Under the pieces are notes generated by a model. The model saw only the letters and a list, made by a program, of their open reading frames with translations. It did no database searches and was not told the origin of the DNA. Of a DNA stretch of 64,000 nucleotides, positions 18,306 through 26,771 are shown piece after piece. The translations under genes were made by a program, and so were the position numbers. Source of the stretch: Legionella cardiaca (GTDB lineage Bacteria > Pseudomonadota > Gammaproteobacteria > Legionellales > Legionellaceae); the NCBI RefSeq assembly GCF_029026145.1, contig NZ_CP119078.1:3219001-3283000 (forward strand), in the 5' to 3' direction. Positions within the stretch are counted from its first letter, which is position 1. Each line of letters starts with the position of its first letter.

Positions 18306-18776
18306 ATGAAATTGATTATATCCTTTTTACTCATATTGGGCTTGAATCTTGTCCATGCGGAAGCAACACTTCCATCCTCCTGTAAGCCTATTCCAGTTAA
18401 AGGAGAATCGGTTATATTATCAGCAAAAAAACCATTGCTGATTATGATCCATAATTCATCGAATACCGATTTATGGATTTCTCATCCCGTTTCCGAGCCT
18501 AGCGCAAGTGCAGGATGGAGTAGTCGTTTGCAAGCAGGTAACTGGTCTGCCTTAGCACTCGACAAAGAATCATTTGAGCTAAGTTGTATCGAATCAAAGC
18601 CAGGACATGAGCAACAAGTACCTTGTATGGGTGTAATTTCTGTTTGTCGTTGGCCCTCTGTTACTATGCCTGCACAGAGTGCAGGGACATTTTGGGCTGG
18701 GGAAGATATGAAACTACAAGCACTGACAGCACATTTAGGGGATCGAGGCTTTGGATTACCTGACTCATCCCAATAA
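18306..18776 (+). CDS. Small secreted cysteine-containing protein, possibly EnhB-like
   Basis: A 156-residue exported protein. The signal peptide MKLIISFLLILGLNLVHAEA decides the start at 18306, which has a GGAG site at 18296-18299; an upstream GTG 11 codons earlier is unlikely. The mature part has four cysteines (in SSCKPI, ELSCIES, VPCMGV, SVCRW), which could form two disulfides, and a beta-rich pattern (LIMIHNSSNTDLWISHPV, NWSALAL). I faintly associate this layout with the EnhB-type 'enhanced entry' proteins of Legionella, but cannot confirm it. It is followed after 42 bp by rnr, with which it may be co-transcribed. Confidence 0.6.
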   Translation: MKLIISFLLILGLNLVHAEATLPSSCKPIPVKGESVILSAKKPLLIMIHNSSNTDLWISHPVSEPSASAGWSSRLQAGNWSALALDKESFELSCIESKPGHEQQVPCMGVISVCRWPSVTMPAQSAGTFWAGEDMKLQALTAHLGDRGFGLPDSSQ

Positions 18777-18818
18777 GTGATAAACTGATATTAATAATTT
18801 TAAAAATACGTGGTGAAC

Positions 18819-20999
18819 GTGAGTAAAAAATCGAAGGATCCTTTCTATAAAAGGGAAAAAGAAAAATATGCGCTTCCTATACCTAGTCGCGAATTAATTA
18901 TGCAGGTATTGGATGAATATGGTCGTCCCATGTCTCGCAATCAATTAATTAATAAGCTTGAAATTGCCAATGGTGCGGAGCAGGAAGCATTAGGATTTCG
19001 CTTAAAGGCAATGGTGCGAGATGGGCAGATTATGCAAGATAGACGAGGACGCTTCTGCCTGGTTGGTCGGATTAACTTGCAAAGAGGTACTGTACAAGGG
19101 CATCCAGATGGGTTTGGATTTTTTATTCCTGTAGATGGCGGTGAGGACATGATTCTATCCGCCAAAGAAATGCAAACTGTTATGCATGGGGATGTGGTTC
19201 TTGCTTATCAGACAGGAGTTGATAGGCGAGGTAGACCCGAAGGTAAAATTCATGAAGTACTTGAGCATGCTAACCAAACGGTGGTAGGCAGATTTTTTAC
19301 AGAACATGGTGTAGGATTTGTCATTCCAGATAATAAACGTTTGACCCAAGATATTTCAGTGCCACTTGAATTTGCTGGGAATGCTAAGAATGGTCAAATG
19401 GTTTTGGCGGAAATAGTGGCGTTTCCAACAAAACGTAATCAGGCCATTGGTAAGATAATTCACATTCTAGGAGAGCACATGGCTCCAGGAATGGAAATTG
19501 AGGTGGCCATTTTTGCTCATGGAATTCCCGCACAGTGGCCTGAAGAAGTGCTCGCTGAAGTGGCAAAAATTTCACAACATGTTAATGAAGAAGAGATTAA
19601 AGGTCGCACTGATTTAAGAAATTTACCTTTTGTTACCATTGATGGTGAAGATGCTAAAGATTTTGATGACGCAGTTTATTGTTATCAAAAACCTAAAGGA
19701 GGCTACCAGCTTTACGTGGCAATTGCCGACGTTAGTCATTATGTTAAGGTTGATTCAGCCTTGGATAAGGAAGCTGCAAAGCGTGGTAATTCTGTTTATT
19801 TTCCTGGCCAGGTAGTACCTATGTTACCAGAGGCTTTGTCTAATGGTATTTGTTCGTTAAATCCCCATGTTGACAGATTATGCATGGTTGCTGAAATGGC
19901 GATTTCGACCGATGGCAAAATAACGCGTTCCCGCTTTTATCGTGCGGTCTTTCACTCTCATGCCCGTCTTACTTACACTCAAGTCGGTAAATGGCTGGAA
20001 GCAAATGCGGATATGGGAGAGCATGAGGAGTTAAGACCAGCACTTGAGGCGCTTAATTCTCTCTTTAATGTTTTATTAAAAGCACGTAAGAGTCGAGGCG
20101 CTATTGATTTTGAGACCACAGAAACCAGCATTGAATTTGACGAAAATAGAAAAATAGAACGAATTGTACCTGTTATGCGAAATGACGCGCATCGGTTGAT
20201 TGAAGAATGTATGCTGGCTGCCAATGTCGCCACGGCGCGCTTTTTAGAAAAAGCAGAAATACCTACTTTATATCGTGTCCACTCATTGCCTGATGAAGAT
20301 AAAATTAATGCACTTCGTCTTTTTCTTGGGGAACTTGGGTTAAGGTTAGGTGGTGGAAAAAAACCGCACCCGAAAGATTTTCAAAAGACTATGGCTGAGA
20401 TAGGCGAGCGACCAGAAAGACATTTAATTGAAACAGTCATGCTACGTTCATTAAAACAAGCACAATATATTGAAGAGAATGATGGGCATTTCGGTCTGGC
20501 ATATCCTGCTTATACCCATTTTACCTCGCCTATTCGTCGTTACCCTGACTTATTGATTCATCGAGCTATCGGACATTTGATTGATAATCAAGAAATAGTT
20601 CATTTTCCTTACACTAAGGAGGATATGAATCGTATGGGTAAGCATTGCTCCACAACAGAAAGACGTGCTGATGAAGCAACCCGCGAAGTAATTTCTTGGT
20701 TAAAATGTGAATACATGCAAGATAAATTGGGCCAGGTATTTGAAGGTACTATTTCCGCTGTGACCGGTTTTGGTATTTTTGTTGAACTCAATGAAATTTA
20801 TGTTGAAGGTTTAGTACATATTACCTCATTGCGAAATGATTATTATGCTTTTGATGCAGTTAAGCATCGTTTAGTTGGAGAACGTAGCGGCCAGGTTTAT
20901 CGCTTAGGAGATAAAATGTCAGTCATGGTGGCCCGCGTTGATCTTGATGAGCGTAAAATTGATTTTGAACCTGTAGAAAAAGAGGCCGTGAATGAGTGA
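18819..20999 (+). CDS. rnr: Ribonuclease R
   Basis: A 3'-5' processive exoribonuclease of 726 residues that degrades structured RNA and takes part in rRNA quality control. Domains in order: a winged-helix HTH_12 (about 15-85, SRNQLINKLEIANGAEQEALGFRLKAM), two cold-shock OB domains (90-240), the RNB catalytic domain with the metal-binding DGEDAKDFDDAVY, a conserved TSPIRRYPDLLIHR near residue 570, and a C-terminal S1 domain (GQVFEGTISAVTGFGIFVEL). The lysine-rich tail of some RNase R proteins is short here. Three GTG codons cluster at 18810-18821; the third gives MSKKSKDPFYKRE, closest to the usual start, but this is not certain. The 3' end overlaps rlmB by 8 bp, as in other gammaproteobacteria. 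Confidence 0.95.
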   Translation: MSKKSKDPFYKREKEKYALPIPSRELIMQVLDEYGRPMSRNQLINKLEIANGAEQEALGFRLKAMVRDGQIMQDRRGRFCLVGRINLQRGTVQGHPDGFGFFIPVDGGEDMILSAKEMQTVMHGDVVLAYQTGVDRRGRPEGKIHEVLEHANQTVVGRFFTEHGVGFVIPDNKRLTQDISVPLEFAGNAKNGQMVLAEIVAFPTKRNQAIGKIIHILGEHMAPGMEIEVAIFAHGIPAQWPEEVLAEVAKISQHVNEEEIKGRTDLRNLPFVTIDGEDAKDFDDAVYCYQKPKGGYQLYVAIADVSHYVKVDSALDKEAAKRGNSVYFPGQVVPMLPEALSNGICSLNPHVDRLCMVAEMAISTDGKITRSRFYRAVFHSHARLTYTQVGKWLEANADMGEHEELRPALEALNSLFNVLLKARKSRGAIDFETTETSIEFDENRKIERIVPVMRNDAHRLIEECMLAANVATARFLEKAEIPTLYRVHSLPDEDKINALRLFLGELGLRLGGGKKPHPKDFQKTMAEIGERPERHLIETVMLRSLKQAQYIEENDGHFGLAYPAYTHFTSPIRRYPDLLIHRAIGHLIDNQEIVHFPYTKEDMNRMGKHCSTTERRADEATREVISWLKCEYMQDKLGQVFEGTISAVTGFGIFVELNEIYVEGLVHITSLRNDYYAFDAVKHRLVGERSGQVYRLGDKMSVMVARVDLDERKIDFEPVEKEAVNE

Positions 21000-21735
21000 G
21001 CATTATGTTTTTGGTTTACACGCGGTTAATGCATTGCTTGCAAATTCTCATAGACCTACGAAAAAATTATACGTAAATCAGGAGCGGCTTGATAAAAAAC
21101 TACAAGCTCTTCTTACTTTAGCAGCTGAGAAAGGTATTCCGATTGAAAAGCTAACGACGCAAAAAATGAATCAGCGATTCTCGGAATTTGCCCATCAAGG
21201 GGTGGTGGCTTGTGCCGGAACTTTCCCTGAGTATGGTGAAAATGATTTACTCGCTTTACTGGCAAATGCAAAGAAACCTTGTTTAATTTTAATTCTGGAT
21301 GGTGTTACCGATCCCCACAATCTCGGTGCGTGTTTGCGAACAGCCGATGCAACCGGGGTGGATTTTGTGATGATCCCCAAAGATAAAAGTGCTGGGATTA
21401 CTCCTGTGGTTAGCAAGGTTGCTTGTGGCGCTGCAGAATCAATTCCTGTTGTTCGCGTGACTAATCTAGTTAGAGCAATGGAAATTATCAAGCAAGAAGG
21501 TGTTTGGATCTATGGTGCAGCTGGTGAAGCAGTGGATACGGTTTACAGCGTTGACTGTAAAACGTCGCTTGCTATTGTACTGGGGGCAGAGGGAGAAGGA
21601 TTGCGCCGTCTGACTCGCGAACACTGTGATGGTTTGTTTGCTATACCAATGTTTGGCAGTGTTGAAAGTTTAAATGTCTCTGTGGCTACTGGTGTTTGCT
21701 TATATGAGGTGGTTCGTCAGCGTCAGGTTATGTAG
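20992..21735 (+). CDS. rlmB: 23S rRNA (guanosine-2'-O)-methyltransferase
   Basis: A SpoU/TrmH-class SAM methyltransferase of 247 residues that modifies G2251 in the peptidyl-transferase loop of 23S rRNA. Residues 1-75 are the substrate-binding domain (YVFGLHAVNALL). The catalytic knotted domain has motif 1 DGVTDPHNLGACLRTADATG, motif 2 LGAEGEGLRRLTREHCD and motif 3 IPMFGSVESLNVSVATGV, which together form the SAM-binding trefoil knot. It overlaps rnr by 8 bp, so both are made from one mRNA. It is convergent with the antiporter gene at a 14-bp gap. Confidence 0.95.
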   Translation: MSEHYVFGLHAVNALLANSHRPTKKLYVNQERLDKKLQALLTLAAEKGIPIEKLTTQKMNQRFSEFAHQGVVACAGTFPEYGENDLLALLANAKKPCLILILDGVTDPHNLGACLRTADATGVDFVMIPKDKSAGITPVVSKVACGAAESIPVVRVTNLVRAMEIIKQEGVWIYGAAGEAVDTVYSVDCKTSLAIVLGAEGEGLRRLTREHCDGLFAIPMFGSVESLNVSVATGVCLYEVVRQRQVM

Positions 21736-21749
21736 CGAGAGCTTACCTG

Positions 21750-23438
21750 CTATTCTTGAGTAATACCAAATCGAGTTAATATATAACGACTCATTCCTTG
21801 AGCGAGTTCTTGCTCATTGAAAAAAAATTGCCCAGTAATTTCTTGCTTTAATAACGCTGCTTCTTCCTCATTACTGACTCGAACCGCGACTTCAATCTGA
21901 GGATTTAAGGTGCGGGCAATGCTAATGATTTGTCTTACATTAAATGTATCCGACGTGGCTATAACAATAATGCCTGCGCGAGTGATGTGAGCTTGAATAA
22001 GGGTAACCGGTTTGGCCGCATCACCGAAGACGGCAACAATGCCTTGAGTTCGTAATTGTTCAACTAATTCACGATTTTGTTCTACTACAACATAAGGAAC
22101 ATTTTGCTCGCCAAGTGCTTTGCCAATGCGACTGCCTATACGTCCATAACCAATCAAGACTACCTGCCCGGATAGATATTTTTCATCAATAACCTGAGGT
22201 AATTCACCCAAGGGATCTTGAGATCGTTCAAAAGTTTGTATCCACAAAGATTTAGAACGCATCCACGATTGCAAAGGGTCCACTATTTTAAATATTAATG
22301 GATTGATGGCAATTGATATCAATGCGCCAGCAAGAATAAGTTCCTGACCAACAACAGGCAGTACCCCTAAATGTACGCCGAGACCTGCCAAAATAAACGA
22401 GAACTCACCTATTTGTGCCAAACTGGCAGAAATAACAAGTGCTGAATTTAAAGGGTAACGGAAAGCAAGGACTAAAGCAGCAGCGACAATCGATTTACCA
22501 ATCACGATGATGCCCACTACTGCTAAAACCTGCAGTGGTTGTTTAATTAGAATAAGAGGGTTAAATAACATGCCTACAGAGACAAAAAACAAGACGGCGA
22601 AAGCGTCTCTAAGGGGCAATGATTCTTCGGCAGCTCGACGGCTGAATTGTGATTCTCTCATTATTACGCCAGCAAAAAAGGCACCTAGCGCAAAAGACAT
22701 TCCAAATAATTTTGATGCACCGAAAGCAATGCTAACTGCTGCAGCAATGACACATAAAGTAAATAATTCTCGAGAACCCGTACGAGTGATTTGCCATAAT
22801 AGCTTGGGGATTATCCAGCGACCGATAAGTAACATTGATGCGACAAATGCTGATATTTTCAACAGTGTTATGCCTAAGATTAACCACAAATTTCTTTCCT
22901 CGGCAATTACCGCAGTGCTGTTTGCCATAAGAGGCAAAAATACCAGGACAAGGACCATAGCAAGGTCTTCAACAATTAACCAGCCGACGGCAATTTGCCC
23001 GTTTATCGAATTTAATATTCCTTGTGATTCAAGGGCTCTCGTTAATACCACGGTACTGGCAACTGATAGTGCAAGGCCAAACACTAAGGCCCCGCTTAAA
23101 TTCCAGCCCCAAAAAATTGCCATGCCACCGCCAAGTGCTGTGGCGACAGCAATTTGAATAAGCGCACCCGGTAAGGCAATTTTTCGCATGGCCAGTAAGT
23201 TATCGAGAGAAAAATGAAGGCCAACGCCAAACATCAGCAACATGACGCCAATTTCTGCAAGTTCTGCAGCAAGCTGGGTATTGGCAACAAATCCAGGGGT
23301 GAATGGCCCTATGATGACGCCTGCTAATAAATAACCGACAATGGTTGGTAGTTTAAGTTTTATAGTAATAAAACCCATTATTAAAGCTAAGCCTAAAGCG
23401 GTAGCGAGAGTTGTTATAAGCGGCAAATTATGGGGCAT
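21750..23438 (-). CDS. ybaL: YbaL-type cation:proton antiporter (CPA2) with RCK/TrkA-N domain
   Basis: A 562-residue inner-membrane transporter of the KefB/KefC/YbaL group. Residues 1-390 hold about 12 membrane helices, with family motifs VGYLLAGVIIGPFTPGF, LMFGVGLHFSLDNL, GWLIVEDLAMVLVL and SFALGAFFAGVIM. Residues ~410-530 form a Rossmann RCK domain (VVLIGYGRIGSRIGKAL) that would bind NAD(H) or another nucleotide and gate K+ or Na+ exchange for protons. Segments such as LPLRDAFAVLFFVSVGMLF and SLAQIGEFSFILAGLG look nearly the same as in E. coli YbaL, hence the symbol. A 146-bp MITE-like repeat sits 22 bp upstream of its start, so its promoter is inside or just next to that repeat. Confidence 0.88.
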   Translation of the reverse strand: MPHNLPLITTLATALGLALIMGFITIKLKLPTIVGYLLAGVIIGPFTPGFVANTQLAAELAEIGVMLLMFGVGLHFSLDNLLAMRKIALPGALIQIAVATALGGGMAIFWGWNLSGALVFGLALSVASTVVLTRALESQGILNSINGQIAVGWLIVEDLAMVLVLVFLPLMANSTAVIAEERNLWLILGITLLKISAFVASMLLIGRWIIPKLLWQITRTGSRELFTLCVIAAAVSIAFGASKLFGMSFALGAFFAGVIMRESQFSRRAAEESLPLRDAFAVLFFVSVGMLFNPLILIKQPLQVLAVVGIIVIGKSIVAAALVLAFRYPLNSALVISASLAQIGEFSFILAGLGVHLGVLPVVGQELILAGALISIAINPLIFKIVDPLQSWMRSKSLWIQTFERSQDPLGELPQVIDEKYLSGQVVLIGYGRIGSRIGKALGEQNVPYVVVEQNRELVEQLRTQGIVAVFGDAAKPVTLIQAHITRAGIIVIATSDTFNVRQIISIARTLNPQIEVAVRVSNEEEAALLKQEITGQFFFNEQELAQGMSRYILTRFGITQE

Positions 23439-23459
23439 GAAGGATGAGACTCCCTATAA

Positions 23460-23605
23460 TAGACTTCTTCGGAAATTCTGCGACAGAAGCGAATTGCTTT
23501 ATCGCTACGGTGCGCGAATCCTCCTGTACTGGCGTGTACACGCCAGTTCTGTACGCCGTGTTTCTCTGTACTTCATTCTCTGTTGAGAATTTCCGAAGAA
23601 GTCTA
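23460..23605. mobile_element. MITE-like palindromic element with perfect 20-bp terminal inverted repeats
   Basis: 146 bp bounded by TAGACTTCTTCGGAAATTCT and its exact reverse complement AGAATTTCCGAAGAAGTCTA. The centre contains a perfect 20-bp palindrome ACTGGCGTGTACACGCCAGT (23528-23547). The ends start and finish with TA, as when a TA target is duplicated. It has no coding capacity. Shorter copies lie at 18058-18107 and 53470-53520, and half an arm at 56687-56700. Confidence 0.75.
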
Positions 23606-23774
23606 ATCAAGCTTACTTCCGTATAATATTTAAGTGACGATTCCTGACCATATTGTAAGCATCACGCTATCCAGAGAGAGCGAAAGGATCTCCTCAGGAA
23701 TGACGAGGGCTTGAACGGTTACTATCTTAAGGCTTCTTTTGAGATTAGATCCTCATGTAGGATATGTAAAGCAT
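23606..23774. other. Intergenic remainder between antiporter and GNAT genes
   Basis: With the MITE-like element this completes a 336-bp gene-free gap. It contains no ORF with a ribosome-binding site and no tRNA-like fold. It is the 3' side of the GNAT gene and the 5' side of the antiporter gene. Confidence 0.35.
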
Positions 23775-24287
23775 CTATTCTCTGAGCATTGAAATAATTT
23801 TTACTTCACTATTAGGTAAAGTAAATTCAGATAATTTCACAAAGCCATTTTTTTCATATAACGCTTGATTTTTAAGAGTTGCTGTTTCTAAATAACAAGG
23901 AAAGCCAGTTTCATGGGCTAAGTTGAAGGTATGCTTCATTAACTTAGTCGCAAACCCCTTACCTTGTAATGCCGGTTGGCTTGCGAGGCACCAGCAATAC
24001 CAAAAAGCCCGATCTCCCATGTTTTTTTTTCGTTCCTGCTGACTTAACTCATCCAGAATCATGAGCCTCTTAAAGGCGTCATGACCCATTTTTTGGGGTA
24101 GAGTAAGAAAACCAGAGCGTAGCCCTTTCCACCAGGAAAATTTTTTGTCAGATGGCAATTTGCGTAAGGCGACTGCTTCAAGCTCTGCAGTACAAAATGC
24201 CTTACCATATAATATGCAGTACCGGGTGATGGCGGAAAACATCATAGGAGCTGCTTTTTCATAGGAACTATCGAAGATCCAGCCCAT
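23775..24287 (-). CDS. GNAT-family N-acetyltransferase (true start probably upstream)
   Basis: An acetyl-CoA-dependent N-acyltransferase of at least 170 residues. The acetyl-CoA pocket is in LASQPALQGKGFATKLMKHTFNLAHETGFPCYLET (the QxxGxG/A loop), followed by the closing YEKNGFVKL strand. The first ATG (24287) starts inside the fold. Upstream in the same frame lie 29 more sense codons, down to a TAG at 24375-24377, reading IIHIRDLQVSDINTAAAILTEAFAEDPV, which is a textbook first strand and helix of the fold. No ATG, GTG, TTG or CTG occurs there; the ATT at 24366-24368, 9 nt after AGGT, could be the real start. The gene follows argD at once and is probably in its operon. Confidence 0.8.
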   Translation of the reverse strand: MGWIFDSSYEKAAPMMFSAITRYCILYGKAFCTAELEAVALRKLPSDKKFSWWKGLRSGFLTLPQKMGHDAFKRLMILDELSQQERKKNMGDRAFWYCWCLASQPALQGKGFATKLMKHTFNLAHETGFPCYLETATLKNQALYEKNGFVKLSEFTLPNSEVKIISMLRE

Positions 24288-24381
24288 GACAGGATCCTCT
24301 GCAAAAGCCTCAGTTAAAATTGCGGCAGCGGTGTTTATATCGCTTACCTGAAGATCGCGTATGTGAATGATTTGCTACCTA

Positions 24382-25551
24382 TTATTTATCAATAAATTGT
24401 TTAATTGTCCTGGTAAGTCTTGAAACTAATTCATCTATTTCATTCTCACTAATAATTAATGGTGGTAATAGTCTAATCACGGTGTCTGCTGTTACGTTAA
24501 AGAGAATACCATTTTCAAGACCAATTAATCTGGCATCATTAGCGGGTCTATCAAGTTCAATGCCTAACATATAACCTTTGCCGCGGAAGGCTCGGACTGA
24601 GGAGAGTTCACCGAGTTCCAACATTAATTTTTCTTTTAAAATGGCGCTATTACGAGTAACAAGCTCACATACATTATCTCGTTCAATTACCTCTAAAACA
24701 GTTAATGCAGTTGCACAAGCAAAAGGATTCCCACCAAATGTAGAACCATGATTTCCCGGCTTGAATAAATCACAGGCTTTTTCACCCATTAAGCAAACGC
24801 TAATAGGAATGCCATTGCCTAAACCCTTCGCCGTCGTAATAATATCAGGTTGAATTCCATGATGCATAAACGAAAAATATTTTCCTGTTCTGCCATTTCC
24901 TGTTTGAATTTCATCAAGAATTAACAACCAGTCATGTTTTTTACATAATTCGGCAAGCGCACGTAAATAGGCGTCTTCAGCAGCATGAATGCCTCCTTCA
25001 CCCTGAATAGGTTCCAGCATGACCGCTACCACATCATCACGGTTTGCAGCAATGGTATGAATGGCTTCGATGTCATTAAAAGGTGCACGTATAAAGCCAG
25101 GCACGAATGGTTCAAAACCGGCCTGTACCTTACGACTACCTGAAGCTGTTAATGTCGCCATTGTGCGTCCATGAAAGGCCCTTTCCATAACAATAATAGA
25201 CGGTGTCTCAATACCCTTTTTATGGCCATAAAGACGAGTGAGTTTAATGGCTGCTTCATTGGCTTCTGCCCCTGAATTACCAAAAAAAGCTTGTTTCATG
25301 CCCGATAAAGAAGTTAATTTTTCCGCCAATAACTCCTGTTCTTTAATATGATAGCCATTCGATGTATGGAGTAACTTTGCTGCCTGTTTTTGGATAGTTT
25401 TGGTAACAGCTGGATGTGCATGGCCTAATCCACAGACAGCAATCCCACTTAACGCATCGAGATAAGCTTTACCTTGATCATCGTATAACCAAATGCCTTC
25501 CCCATGAGTAAAACTGATAGGTAAGGGGCTATAACTGGTGATTAGTGCCAT
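24382..25551 (-). CDS. argD: Acetylornithine aminotransferase
   Basis: A PLP-dependent class III aminotransferase of 389 residues. It converts N-acetylglutamate semialdehyde plus glutamate to N-acetylornithine and 2-oxoglutarate in arginine synthesis, and may also serve succinyl-diaminopimelate in lysine synthesis. The PLP lysine is Lys242 in TTAKGLGNGIPI. The preceding LILDEIQTGNGRTGKYF holds the cofactor-contacting aspartate, and FFGNSGAEANEAAIKL binds the phosphate. Length and the GSTFGGNPFACATALTVLEVIE block are as in ArgD/AstC. The short arm ends just before the GNAT gene (13 nt from stop to its putative ATT start). SodB lies 27 bp upstream on the same strand, so co-transcription is possible. 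Confidence 0.93.
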   Translation of the reverse strand: MALITSYSPLPISFTHGEGIWLYDDQGKAYLDALSGIAVCGLGHAHPAVTKTIQKQAAKLLHTSNGYHIKEQELLAEKLTSLSGMKQAFFGNSGAEANEAAIKLTRLYGHKKGIETPSIIVMERAFHGRTMATLTASGSRKVQAGFEPFVPGFIRAPFNDIEAIHTIAANRDDVVAVMLEPIQGEGGIHAAEDAYLRALAELCKKHDWLLILDEIQTGNGRTGKYFSFMHHGIQPDIITTAKGLGNGIPISVCLMGEKACDLFKPGNHGSTFGGNPFACATALTVLEVIERDNVCELVTRNSAILKEKLMLELGELSSVRAFRGKGYMLGIELDRPANDARLIGLENGILFNVTADTVIRLLPPLIISENEIDELVSRLTRTIKQFIDK

Positions 25552-25578
25552 GAAAACTCCTTATTTGTTAGCGTTAAA

Positions 25579-26157
25579 TTAACGCATATTACTAGTTACA
25601 AAATCCCAATTAACGAGTGACCAGAAAGACTTAATATATTCAGGACGTGCATTGCGATAGTCAATATAATAAGCGTGTTCCCAAACATCACAAGTTAATA
25701 ATGCTTGCAAACCTTCGGTCATCGGTGTGCCAGCATTGCTTGTGCTGATAATTTTAAGAGAACCGTCTTTATCTTGGACTAGCCAGGCCCACCCTGAACC
25801 AAAAGTAGTGGCAGCTACTTGAGAAAATTGCTCTTTAAACTTTTCAAAAGAACCAAAATGCTTGGTAATTGCTTCGCCCAGCTTGCCTGTAGGCTCTCCA
25901 CCACCATTGGGACTTAGACAATGCCAATAAAAAGTATGATTCCATATTTGTGCAGCATTGTTAAAGATTCCACCAGAAGATTTCTTAATAATGTCCTCTA
26001 AACTAAGATTCTCATATTCTGTACCTGGAATCAGTTTATTAAGATTCGTCACATAAGCACTATGGTGCTTACCGTAATGATACTCTAGTGTTTCTTTAGA
26101 GATGTGAGGTACCAGTGCATCCAATGCATAGGGTAGTGGTGGTAATGTAATGGCCAT
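25579..26157 (-). CDS. sodB: Iron superoxide dismutase
   Basis: A cytoplasmic Fe-type superoxide dismutase, 192 residues (E. coli SodB has 193), converting superoxide to hydrogen peroxide and oxygen. Metal ligands are visible as His in LEYHYGKHH, His in [11 protein letters not shown], and Asp/His in the [19 protein letters not shown] block. The FGSGWAWLV segment is shared by Fe and Mn types. The [17 protein letters not shown] run points to iron. It is divergent from grxD-ahpC across ~250 bp, so an oxidative-stress cluster (sodB, glutaredoxin, peroxiredoxin) is grouped here. AGGA precedes the ATG. Confidence 0.96.
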   Translation of the reverse strand: MAITLPPLPYALDALVPHISKETLEYHYGKHHSAYVTNLNKLIPGTEYENLSLEDIIKKSSGGIFNNAAQIWNHTFYWHCLSPNGGGEPTGKLGEAITKHFGSFEKFKEQFSQVAATTFGSGWAWLVQDKDGSLKIISTSNAGTPMTEGLQALLTCDVWEHAYYIDYRNARPEYIKSFWSLVNWDFVTSNMR

Positions 26158-26408
26158 TTTTTAATCCTCTCAATTAAATGAGTGTTAAGTGTAGCAGGAA
26201 GGTAAACATATTCAATGTCGAGTTAGGGTATAGCTTTCTTTTTAGTTCGGACAGCTTATGTCTATTCTTATTTATTGTCTGAATAACTTGAAAATGCCTC
26301 TTCTATTATTATTTAATAAAGTGGGCTATTGGGAGCCTAGTTGCGAATTGATCTTATTTTCGCCATAATTAACACTGGCTTTAATAATTTTTTATAATAG
26401 GTGACCCA

Positions 26409-26726
26409 GTGGATACAATAGAAAAAATTAAACAACAAATTGCAGAAAATGCAATACTACTCTACATGAAGGGTACTCCTAAAATGCCTCAATGTGGCTT
26501 TTCGGCTCGTGCTGTGCAATGTATCGATGCATGTGGGGTAAATTTTGCATATGTAGATGTTCTTTCTAATCCTGATATTCGTCAAACACTGCCACAATAT
26601 GCGGATTGGCCTACGTTTCCACAACTGTATGTAAAAGGTGAGTTGATTGGCGGTTCGGATATTATCGCAGAGCTTTATCAACAAGGTGAGTTAGAGTCTT
26701 TGTTACGTGAAGCAGTGGCACTTTAA
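26409..26726 (+). CDS. grxD: Monothiol glutaredoxin (Grx4/GrxD type)
   Basis: A 105-residue CGFS-type glutaredoxin that binds and delivers [2Fe-2S] clusters with glutathione. Cys29 is in MPQCGFSARAVQ. KGTPK, WPTFPQLYVKGELIGGSDI and the cis-proline TFPQ complete the glutathione-binding site. The start is GTG at 26409, supported by AGGTGA 5 nt upstream and by the usual length. It is followed after 45 bp by the peroxiredoxin gene and likely shares its mRNA. Proximity to sodB agrees with a role in iron and oxidative-stress handling. Confidence 0.94.
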   Translation: MDTIEKIKQQIAENAILLYMKGTPKMPQCGFSARAVQCIDACGVNFAYVDVLSNPDIRQTLPQYADWPTFPQLYVKGELIGGSDIIAELYQQGELESLLREAVAL

Positions 26727-26771
26727 GCTTAATAATTGTGCACTTTAGTGTGCCTGTTCAAGGAGAAATAG

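Noticed and set aside
22507-23157. 216-codon plus-strand frame
   Set aside because: It lies fully inside the YbaL-type antiporter gene on the other strand and its translation has no known motif or ribosome-binding site.
23528-23547. Central 20-bp palindrome considered as an operator site
   Set aside because: It lies in the middle of the MITE-like element and is better explained as part of that structure, although a regulator could use it.
26369-26398. TTAACA and TATAAT with an 18-bp spacer as a grxD promoter
   Set aside because: The -10 ends only 11 bp before the GTG start, so the mRNA would lose the AGGTGA ribosome-binding site; probably chance.
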